Positions 6,092-12,218 of a stretch of DNA of 12,218 bases are shown piece after piece. This DNA comes from Nitrospirota bacterium (GTDB lineage: Bacteria > Nitrospirota > Thermodesulfovibrionia > Thermodesulfovibrionales > JdFR-88), in contig JAKAMR010000076.1 of the NCBI GenBank assembly GCA_021812785.1, forward strand, positions 1-12,218. The letters are read 5' to 3'. The position numbers and the translations under genes were made by a program. The notes under the pieces were generated by a model. It searched no databases. It was not told the DNA's origin and worked only from the letters and a program-made list of their open reading frames with translations. Each line of letters opens with the position of its first letter. Position 1 is the first letter of the stretch.

Positions 6092-8008
6092 ATGAAAAAT
6101 GAGCAGCCTAGTCGCACAGAATATCTGCTTGGGGGGATGGCGGCGGCAGCCGCTTTCCTGGTCTATCTGCGCACGCTTCAAAACGGGTTTGTCAACTGGG
6201 ACGACGGCAAATACATTTACAAAAACCCGCACATCCATTCGATCACCCCGGCTTTTTTAAAGTGGGCCTTCTTTAGTTTCTATTTTGGCAACTGGCATCC
6301 CCTCACCTTGATATCCTACGCCCTGGACCATGCCTTATGGGGGGCAAAGCCCATGGGCTATCACCTGACCAATATAATCCTGCACTCAGCCAATGCCTTC
6401 CTGGTTGTGGTGCTTTCCGCAAGGCTCATAGAGGCATGGGAAAAGACCAGAGATTTTTCTTCGCCCTCTTTTTTGTCAGGCAAGGGGAAGCTGATCGCGG
6501 CGGCGGCAACGGGACTTCTTTTTGGCCTTCATCCGCTGCACGTGGAGTCCGTGGCTTGGGCGTCTGAGAGAAAGGACGTGCTTTGCGCCTTTTTCTTCCT
6601 GCTAAGCATCATTGCCTACCTGAGGTACGCAGACCGCATAAGAAGCGCCGGGAAGCCCGGGGGGTTCGAACCGTGGTATCTTCTTTCGCTTTTTTCCCTT
6701 GTTCTTGCCCTGATGAGCAAGCCTATGGCGGTGAGCCTGCCGGTGGCGCTTCTGATACTGGACTGGTGCCCCCTTGGCAGGATATTTTCCCTGAAATCTT
6801 TCAGGGCCGTTTTTTATGAGAAGCTGCCGTTCATCGCGCTTTGCGCAGGGGACTCGGCGCTGACCATCCTGGCACAGAAAAGGGCCGGATACATCAGATC
6901 GTTAAAAAGTTTTCCGTTTTTCGATCGTGTCCTGGTGGCATCGGGGTCTCTTGTCATGTATCTTTGGAAAATGGCCTTTCCTTTGAACCTTGTTCCTTAC
7001 TATCCATATCCGAAAACTATATCTTTCCTGTATTTTTTTTCTGTTATTTTTCTCGTCATTGTCACATCGTCCTGCCTACTGGCGATGGCCAAGAATCAGA
7101 AATTATGGCTCGCCTGCTGGGGTTATTACTTGATCACACTGTTGCCAGTGTTAGGCATCATCCAAGTGGGGAAACAGGCAATGGCGGACAGGTACTCATA
7201 CCTGCCAAGCATTGGCCCGTTCTTTGCTGCAGGCGTGGCTGCAGCATGGGCGTGGAGGAAAGCAGTTTTCCTTAAAAGGGCCCGACTTTTAAAAATGGCA
7301 GGAGCGTCAGCAGCTGTTATTGTTTTTCTGGTGATGGGGTATCTTACCTTCAGACAGATTGGGATTTGGAATAATGACATCGTTTTCTGGAATTTTATTA
7401 TAAAAAAAGAACCTGGTAAAATCGCTTTTGCTTACAGCAACCGCGGCAATGTTTTTTACGACGAAGGAAGGCTCAAAAAGGCCTACGAAGACTACAGCGA
7501 GGCAATCGCAACGGATCCTTCTTTCGCGCCAGCATACAATAATCAAGGTCTTGTTCTGGAAAAGACGGGGCAGATAAAAATGGCAATCGCCGATTTCAAC
7601 AAGGCAATTGCTTTGAACCCGTCCTACTTCCCGGCTCATTTTAATTTGGCCCGTCTTTTCCAGAAAAACGACCGACTGGATATGGCCATTTCCGAGTATA
7701 GCAAGGCAATAGTCCTGGATCCGTCGTATTTGCCCGCATACGAAAGCCGCGGGCTTGTTTTTGCAATGGAACAGAAATTTGCATTGGCACTTTGTGACTT
7801 TAACAAGGCTATTATTTTAAACCCTGGCAGAGTAGACGCATACTTCAATCGGGGAAGGGTTTATATGTTAATCGGGCGCAAGGGACATGCAGCATCGGAC
7901 TTTAAAAAAGCCTGCAGTATGGGTGACGAGGATGGATGTCGGGCCCTGCGGCAAATGGGATTTAATGTGGACAGGATCAATGAAATAGGTAATGCAGGTT
8001 ATTTTTAG
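6092..8008 (+). CDS. TMTC-like multi-spanning glycosyltransferase (GT-C) with C-terminal TPRs
   Basis: A 638-residue membrane protein. ATG 6092 is preferred because GGTGAT directly precedes it; an in-frame ATG at 6071 would add seven residues. After a first membrane helix comes NGFVNWDDGKYI with an Asp-Asp pair (about 37-38), the position of the acidic catalytic motif in GT-C protein O-mannosyltransferases. NWHPLT and HPLHVESVAWASERKDV (from His147) are hallmarks of bacterial TMTC-like proteins. Many hydrophobic helices run to about residue 430. Then come four TPRs (about 443-590; NPSYFPAHFNLA, DPSYLPAYESRG) and a Sel1-like last repeat (KKACSMGDEDGC). The family transfers sugars from a polyprenyl carrier to exported protein; substrate and sugar here are unknown. 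It is divergent from the nanowire cluster and convergent with a second TMTC-like gene. Confidence 0.85.
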   Translation: MKNEQPSRTEYLLGGMAAAAAFLVYLRTLQNGFVNWDDGKYIYKNPHIHSITPAFLKWAFFSFYFGNWHPLTLISYALDHALWGAKPMGYHLTNIILHSANAFLVVVLSARLIEAWEKTRDFSSPSFLSGKGKLIAAAATGLLFGLHPLHVESVAWASERKDVLCAFFFLLSIIAYLRYADRIRSAGKPGGFEPWYLLSLFSLVLALMSKPMAVSLPVALLILDWCPLGRIFSLKSFRAVFYEKLPFIALCAGDSALTILAQKRAGYIRSLKSFPFFDRVLVASGSLVMYLWKMAFPLNLVPYYPYPKTISFLYFFSVIFLVIVTSSCLLAMAKNQKLWLACWGYYLITLLPVLGIIQVGKQAMADRYSYLPSIGPFFAAGVAAAWAWRKAVFLKRARLLKMAGASAAVIVFLVMGYLTFRQIGIWNNDIVFWNFIIKKEPGKIAFAYSNRGNVFYDEGRLKKAYEDYSEAIATDPSFAPAYNNQGLVLEKTGQIKMAIADFNKAIALNPSYFPAHFNLARLFQKNDRLDMAISEYSKAIVLDPSYLPAYESRGLVFAMEQKFALALCDFNKAIILNPGRVDAYFNRGRVYMLIGRKGHAASDFKKACSMGDEDGCRALRQMGFNVDRINEIGNAGYF

Positions 8009-8116
8009 CAAAATATCACGATTTTTTACCAAGGCCTTTTTGTTTTGAATTTGCGCAAGATGGCACAGAGCGCCAATGGGGGAAACGCAGATGGATGCCG
8101 CAAGGAAATGATTTGT

Positions 8117-8500
8117 TTATTGAGCAGCGGCATGACGATCTTGATCCATGCGTTCCCGGTTCAGGGCCATGCCAAGGCACTTTTGTGCATATTCGCTGTG
8201 CGGGTCCAGGTTTACCGCTTCTGAAAGCTCACGCAGCGCCTCATTCAGATGTCCTTCCGTTAAATATAGTCTGCCCAGCGCCAGATGCGACCTGGCGTAA
8301 AGGGGTTGGAGCTTTATTGCAGTAAGGAACTCCTTCTTTGCAAGAGTGTTCAGCTTCTGCTCCCGGTACACTTCCCCCAGGTTCATATGCGCATAGGCAT
8401 AGCCCGGATTAAGCGCGATAGCTTTTTTAAACTCTTTCATCGCCTCCGGTAACCGGTTTCCCAAAAGATAAACGACCCCAAGGTTCATGTGCGCGCTGGC
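8117..8500 (-). pseudogene. C-terminal TPR remnant of the interrupted TMTC-like gene
   Basis: Immediately after the TAA at 8501-8503 the same frame continues for 127 codons (ASAHMNLGVVY...) to a TAA at 8117. It carries three or more TPR units in perfect 34-residue register with those upstream (NPGYAYAHMNLGEVY, LYARSHLALGRLY, DPHSEYAQKCLG). The first internal ATG (8488) lies inside a TPR helix and has no Shine-Dalgarno, so independent translation as a 123-residue protein is unlikely. It is best read as the rest of the gene at 8501-9928, cut off by a nonsense codon. Confidence 0.75.
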
Positions 8501-9928
8501 TTAGTCGGGATTAAATGCTATTGCAGTTTCAATCGCCTGTTTGGCTGCGTAAAGCTGGCCTGCCCTCATATAGAGGATTCCCAGGTTCATGTGGGATTCG
8601 CTATAAGTTGGGTCCGTTTGAATGGCTTTTTTGAATAAGATTGCGGCTCTCTCAAGTTGACCGTTATCCTTGTAGATTACGCCTAAATTATTCAGCGCCA
8701 GCACATTTCCAGGGTCCGATCCTATCATGCTCTTGCATAAGCTCAAATCGTTTTCCCAGATGAAATTCCTTTTGAAAGTCCTTGCGCCAAGGGCAAGGGA
8801 CAATGCGGCCATGGCCAGTGTCCCGGCCACTGCCCTTTTTTTGCTGAGATTCCCTATCATGTACCCAAGGATCAGAACAAACCCCGGCAGGATGGTGTAT
8901 TGGTATCTCTCGGCCATGGACGCGCTGGGTATTTTTACTATGTTTGAAACCGGCAGCAGCCCCCAAAATATCCATTGCGCCCCGGCACGCACCGCAACCG
9001 GGGACTTTTTCGACAGGGAGAAATAAAAAAGAAGCAGTACGCCAATGGCCGCTCCCGCCGCTTTGTACCAATCGAAGGAAAGCCATGCCGGAGTGTAATA
9101 GGCGTTCAGCCTGAAAGGGAAAAGCATCAGTCTGAAATGCTCGAAATAAACCGCTGCCATGAGTTTCAGCCTTGAAAGAGAAAGACTGATGCCGGCCTTG
9201 GATGTAAACGCTCCAAGCACAAGGCGCCTTATTGCAAAATATACGGCGGTAACAGCAAAAAAACCGGCAAGCATGCCCTTTTTTATCTTAAGGCTCTCTT
9301 CCTTTGAAGTCAGTGAAAAAGAAAGGAGGAAAAGAGGCAGCACCACCGCAGGCTCCTTGCTAAGGAGGGCAAGGAAATATGCCAAAAGAGGCAGCCCTCT
9401 TTTCCCTTGTGCCAGGAACAGCAAGGCTGCGATGGAAAAAACTGCGCAAAAGAGCGTGTTTCGCGCCGAGATGAAATCCACAGCCTCCGTGTTTACCGGG
9501 TACACGGCAAACAAAAGCGCCGCAAAAAAAGCGAGTCTTCGGTCTTTGAACACCGCGGCCAAAAGGAGATAGAAAAGGACCGACGCAAGAGCGTGGAGCA
9601 GCACGTTTTCAAGATGGTACCAAAAAGGGTCAAGTCCCCAGAGATAATGGTCAAGCATGTAGGAGAGCGTATTTACCGGCCTGTAGTAAGGATTTTGCTC
9701 TCCGAGAGGGGCATCTGATGAGACCAGAAGTTTAATGGCGTTTTCGGGATGGCTGAAGAAACCCTGCTTCTTGATCACGAGCGAGTGGTCGTCTGAAACG
9801 AAACCGCAAAACAGGCTGTTTCCGTACACGACAAGCACAAAGAAAAAAACGGTCCAGAGGGTGTACCGGACCTCCCAAAAATGCTTATTTTGGACTACCG
9901 CGCTACCGTTGTCTGATTGCCTTTGCAA
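8501..9928 (-). CDS. Second TMTC-like membrane glycosyltransferase, truncated in its TPR domain
   Basis: The 475-residue frame starts at TTG 9928, the first start after the upstream gene's stop, with AAAGG 10 nt before it. After the first helix comes GFVSDDHS with Asp46-Asp47, the GT-C acidic pair, then YYRPVNTLSYMLDHYLWG, YPVNTEAVDFISARNTL and multiple membrane helices to about residue 400. TPRs begin near 405 (NNLGVIYKDNGQLERA, SHMNLGILYMRAGQ). The frame stops at FNPD-TAA, exactly where sister repeats have Tyr (NPGYAYAHMNLG, DPTYSESHMNLG), so TAY to TAA is a one-base change. The intact protein would be 603 residues. The membrane catalytic part is complete, so activity may survive. It is the last gene of a minus-strand operon, 39 nt after the two-domain lipoprotein. 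It is divergent in sequence from the plus-strand TMTC gene, not a recent duplicate. Confidence 0.82.
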   Translation of the reverse strand: MQRQSDNGSAVVQNKHFWEVRYTLWTVFFFVLVVYGNSLFCGFVSDDHSLVIKKQGFFSHPENAIKLLVSSDAPLGEQNPYYRPVNTLSYMLDHYLWGLDPFWYHLENVLLHALASVLFYLLLAAVFKDRRLAFFAALLFAVYPVNTEAVDFISARNTLFCAVFSIAALLFLAQGKRGLPLLAYFLALLSKEPAVVLPLFLLSFSLTSKEESLKIKKGMLAGFFAVTAVYFAIRRLVLGAFTSKAGISLSLSRLKLMAAVYFEHFRLMLFPFRLNAYYTPAWLSFDWYKAAGAAIGVLLLFYFSLSKKSPVAVRAGAQWIFWGLLPVSNIVKIPSASMAERYQYTILPGFVLILGYMIGNLSKKRAVAGTLAMAALSLALGARTFKRNFIWENDLSLCKSMIGSDPGNVLALNNLGVIYKDNGQLERAAILFKKAIQTDPTYSESHMNLGILYMRAGQLYAAKQAIETAIAFNPD

Positions 9929-9967
9929 TACCCAGGGGCCTTTGTTTTGATAATTTGATCTGATCCT

Positions 9968-11101
9968 CTAACGGCGCTTGATCATGTCCTTCACCACCCA
10001 TCGCGCCATTTCGGAGGCCATGAGATGCGCCGTCTTTATTTGGCCGGTATCAAAAAAATAGACACCATCGTCGCCTTTGGCATAACCGCTGGAGGACCAT
10101 ACTATCTGCCGGCTCTTTCTATCAATAGCTATAACGGTGATATTGACGCGGGGAGTTCCTCCTGAATCATCGTAGTGGAGCACCTTTCCGGTAACAATAA
10201 GGTCAGCGTCAAGCAGGACGAACAGCAGCTTGGCATTTGCTATGGATATGCCATCCCATTGTATTATCCGCGCGTTCAAGAACTCGTTCCTTATAAGTCC
10301 TGGCTCAATGACGTCGAAGTTCGCGGGATGATGCATAAGCTGTTCCACGAACTGTAACTGCATTATTTGCCCGGCGTTGGCCCGGGTGCTTATATTATAA
10401 AAAGGTACAACCAGAACCTTGTATTTATGGGACGGATTCAGCAATGGGGACTTGTATGGGAACATGGGTTTGAACCTCCCAGCCAGAGTGGCGCCCTGTT
10501 CCGTGGTCTTTTTGCCTTCCAGTGCGTTACAAAGGGATTTGGTGAGCCGCCATACCGCCTTATTTACAAGCACATCTGTCTTATATATAAGGCCTAAGCC
10601 CAGTAATCCTGGTGAATCGTTGCCGCACATGGCGGAGCTGTCCATCCAGAGGATTTTTGGGCGCAGTCCTCCCACCTCATCGAGCCTTGAAAAAAGCGCG
10701 ATCTTGGGCGGATATTGTTTATGGTAGAGTTCCAGATCGGTAATGAGCACGGCCCCTGCCACTTTTTTAAAGGTCCTCGACATCTCCGCGCTGATTGATC
10801 CTGTAAAGCGCATCCGGTGCTTGGCCAATATCCGGTCTACAAGCGCATCCGGAAGCACGTGAAATCCCTTCCGTTCAAGATTTTTTACCATGAGTAGCCT
10901 TATCATCTTCAGAGGTGCGGTGGTATCGCTCAAATTTTGAACAGGTAAGACCGCGATGGACATCCTTCTTGCATCCCTGACGCCGGAGGGCGGCACAGTC
11001 CTGCTCGTAGCGCATCCGGAGACAAAAAGGAAGGCCGTAAACGCCGGGATGAAAAGCAGAAAAAGGGATGGCCTACATGAAAAGCTTCTTGATAAGGTCA
11101 T
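9968..11101 (-). CDS. Lipoprotein with two CsgG/TolB-N-like domains
   Basis: A 377-residue lipoprotein: signal peptide with hydrophobic core about 13-28 and lipobox V27-S-G-C30. Two related alpha/beta units follow. The first begins MSIAVLPVQNLSD (about 47-59) and continues with a D-A-L-V-D-R-I-L helix and GAVLITDLELYH. The second begins YKVLVVPFYNIS (about 227-238) and repeats the order: VIEPGLIRNEF, DADLIVTGKVLHY, then RQIVWSSSGYAKG. 'VLP..N.S' followed by 'AD.I..G.V' and 'IVW..' is the pattern of CsgG, LpoB, FlgO and GNA1162-like lipoproteins, which build secretion pores or activate envelope enzymes. ATG 11101 overlaps the upstream lipoprotein gene by 29 nt, implying translational coupling. 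The precise role is unknown; no barrel-forming insert typical of true CsgG was recognised. Confidence 0.75.
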   Translation of the reverse strand: MTLSRSFSCRPSLFLLFIPAFTAFLFVSGCATSRTVPPSGVRDARRMSIAVLPVQNLSDTTAPLKMIRLLMVKNLERKGFHVLPDALVDRILAKHRMRFTGSISAEMSRTFKKVAGAVLITDLELYHKQYPPKIALFSRLDEVGGLRPKILWMDSSAMCGNDSPGLLGLGLIYKTDVLVNKAVWRLTKSLCNALEGKKTTEQGATLAGRFKPMFPYKSPLLNPSHKYKVLVVPFYNISTRANAGQIMQLQFVEQLMHHPANFDVIEPGLIRNEFLNARIIQWDGISIANAKLLFVLLDADLIVTGKVLHYDDSGGTPRVNITVIAIDRKSRQIVWSSSGYAKGDDGVYFFDTGQIKTAHLMASEMARWVVKDMIKRR

Positions 11102-11639
11102 TGACCGCTTTTTGCGTTATATTATTCATGGGCGAAGCGCCCCCGCCGAAAAGCCGGTCTAAAATCGTGATTCCGCCCAGGCTGGCGTTAGCGGACCATA
11201 CGACACGCCCGGTCTGGCCCTCCATCATCTGCAGACTGACGGATATTACATTTGAAGTTGCGCCACCGCTCCTGACTTGCCCGTATTCCTTGATGACGCC
11301 AGTAATCACCGCGTTTACTTTTTCCATGCTGCAGAATTTCTTGATCTCATCTGTCGTGGGGCTGGCGGGGTCATGCATATTGGACATCATTATTCCGCGG
11401 GCTACCTCTCCCGACGGGAGCACATAAACGGCATCCGTTGCCAAAAGAGAATTTTCAAGGTCATCCCTGAACATTTCGGCTGCCGGGGCACCACCTTGTA
11501 GACTGGCAATGGGCAATATGGCCACGGAATGTATAGAGCCGAAATCCATGTTCGGGTCATGATATACACCGGCTTTGCCGCCACAACCGGCAAGCGATAA
11601 AAGGACGAGCACGAAGAATATTTTCTTGAGGTTAGCCAT
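11073..11639 (-). CDS. Small CsgG/LpoB/GNA1162-like lipoprotein
   Basis: 188 residues. The signal peptide MANLKKIFFVLVLLSLAGC has a clear lipobox L-A-G-C19. The single domain shows HSVAILPIAS (37-46), DAVYVLPSGEVARGI (69-83), KVNAVITGVIKEYGQV (107-122) and TGRVVWSANASLG (143-155), the strand order of TolB-N/CsgG/LpoB-type lipoproteins; GNA1162 (DUF799) is the alternative family. A GGTGG site lies 5 nt before ATG 11639. It is the first gene of the operon, with a strong promoter at 11657-11686, and overlaps the two-domain paralogue-like lipoprotein. The two probably act together in the envelope; their partner is unknown. Confidence 0.75.
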   Translation of the reverse strand: MANLKKIFFVLVLLSLAGCGGKAGVYHDPNMDFGSIHSVAILPIASLQGGAPAAEMFRDDLENSLLATDAVYVLPSGEVARGIMMSNMHDPASPTTDEIKKFCSMEKVNAVITGVIKEYGQVRSGGATSNVISVSLQMMEGQTGRVVWSANASLGGITILDRLFGGGASPMNNITQKAVNDLIKKLFM

Positions 11640-11656
11640 TTTCCACCAACGCCTGA

Positions 11657-11686
11657 ATTATCATATATCAACGAGCTGTTTGTCAA
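11657..11686 (-). promoter_or_regulatory. Sigma70-type promoter for lipoprotein/TMTC operon
   Basis: Minus-strand TTGACA (11681-11686), 18-nt spacer and GATAAT (11657-11662, 5 of 6 matches) lie just upstream of ATG 11639. The -35 lies in a repeated TGTCAAGG sequence next to the insertion-sequence end, so insertion may have supplied it. Confidence 0.65.
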
Positions 11687-11725
11687 GGAAACTATTGACT
11701 TGTGTCAAGGCCAAGTAGAAATGTC
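11681..11725. repeat. Probable terminal sequence of the ISNCY-like element
   Basis: Just beyond the transposase stop, the minus strand reads GACATTTCTACTTGG (11711-11725), a motif type I associate with ends of this IS group, then TTGAC-ACAA-GTCAA (11695-11708). TGTCAAGG occurs twice, 22 bp apart (11681-11688 and 11703-11710). The exact IS boundary and any target-site duplication cannot be fixed because the other end is outside the window. Confidence 0.35.
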
Positions 11726-11733
11726 CTCTTTTG

Positions 11734-12218
11734 TTAATACGCATAGGCCCACCAGTTTTTCTTTGGCTTGATGCCCAGTTTGATCCATGGATGAGTAGAT
11801 TTTTGGGGAGCCCCCTCCCGCTGCATCCTGGGTTTTACTTTCTTTGCGGGCTTTGGGGCCTGCTTGATCCCGGTATATCTGAGGCTCCTGCCCGCTGTTT
11901 TTATCAGCAGCCTGCCGTCGATCCGTTCCTGGAATTCGACATGTGTCGCATTAACCGGCTCCTCTATTTGGAACAGCTTCCCGTTAAGGGAAACCGTGTT
12001 ATCGTTTTTTACCACTCTGTTTGTCTTTATGCAGAGGTAATCATCCAGGTCCAGGCCCCTCGGTAACGGCGTGTGCATGTCTGCCCCGCTGGCAGCAGAC
12101 ACCCTGAACTTCTTATTGAAGGCCTGCAGGAAGCTCTTAAGAAAAATATTTGCCTCATCCTTGCTGGCAATGCCTCTTAGCCTCATCTCTTTTACAAGCC
12201 TGTCCTGGAGCGTGCAAA
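11734..12218 (-). CDS. ISNCY/IS1202-like transposase, C-terminal part (N-terminus off window)
   Basis: 160 codons plus stop are visible; the frame stays open to the right edge, so the ATG at 12186 is internal. TLQDRLVKEMRLRGI, the FLQAFNKKFRVSAA segment, LDDYLCIKTNRVV-KNDNTVSLNGKLFQI and RLLIKTAGRSLRYTGI are characteristic of the region after the DDE core in ISNCY (IS1202-group) integrase-type transposases. The C-terminal tail is basic and ends WWAYAY. The catalytic Asp/Glu residues lie outside the window, so intactness cannot be judged. Confidence 0.85.
   Translation of the reverse strand, partial: CTLQDRLVKEMRLRGIASKDEANIFLKSFLQAFNKKFRVSAASGADMHTPLPRGLDLDDYLCIKTNRVVKNDNTVSLNGKLFQIEEPVNATHVEFQERIDGRLLIKTAGRSLRYTGIKQAPKPAKKVKPRMQREGAPQKSTHPWIKLGIKPKKNWWAYAY

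Noticed and set aside
8009..8116. Terminator between the convergent genes
   Set aside because: Only a short AAGGCCTT palindrome near poly-T is present; no stable hairpin was found for either strand.
8117..8488. Independent 123-residue TPR protein starting at ATG 8488
   Set aside because: There is no ribosome site, the ATG is inside a TPR helix, and the frame continues unbroken from the gene interrupted at 8501.
8501..8503. Recoded stop (for example pyrrolysine or selenocysteine)
   Set aside because: The codon is TAA, not TAG or TGA, and no recoding hairpin is evident; a nonsense change or sequence error is simpler.
1..12218. CRISPR array, tRNA or rRNA genes
   Set aside because: No regularly spaced direct repeats with unique spacers and no recognisable tRNA or rRNA sequence were seen on either strand.

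Overview
The window looks like part of a chromosome or large contig from an anaerobic, probably metal-respiring bacterium. A Desulfuromonadota/Geobacter-like or related cytochrome-rich lineage fits best, because the central gene encodes a secreted hexahaem cytochrome of the OmcS family, the type that polymerises into extracellular 'nanowires' in Geobacter sulfurreducens. Taxonomy is inferred from gene content only. Several genes seem to start at TTG.

Left half (1-5756, all minus strand, transcription leftwards): an NHL-type beta-propeller exported protein, the OmcS-like cytochrome, a perfect hairpin/T-tract terminator, a near-consensus sigma70 promoter, a YVTN-type beta-propeller lipoprotein, and an outer-membrane beta-barrel protein that runs off the left edge. 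A cytochrome with two propellers and a barrel resembles the omcS-companion (osc) nanowire-assembly cluster of G. sulfurreducens as I recall it (propeller-like, channel-like and prolyl-isomerase parts). Any further components would lie to the left of the window. The cytochrome has a leader of about 150-195 nt with several hairpins and a 14-nt anti-Shine-Dalgarno match that serves no normal start.

Middle and right (5757-11686): an AT-rich divergent intergenic region separates the propeller gene from a plus-strand TMTC-like multi-spanning glycosyltransferase with TPRs. Convergent to it is a minus-strand operon: a CsgG/LpoB-like lipoprotein, an overlapping lipoprotein with two such domains, and a second TMTC-like membrane/TPR protein. 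That second protein is interrupted by an in-frame TAA in its TPR region, and the same frame continues for 127 more codons. The operon has a clear sigma70-type promoter directly beside the end of an insertion sequence.

Right edge (11711-12218): the C-terminal part of an ISNCY/IS1202-like transposase and its probable terminal sequence.

Working model (inference): the left cluster makes, exports and shapes an extracellular cytochrome filament. The two GT-C type enzymes nearby could O-glycosylate exported Ser/Thr-rich proteins such as this cytochrome. The lipoprotein pair may serve the envelope or an export pore. Only the family assignments are directly supported by sequence.
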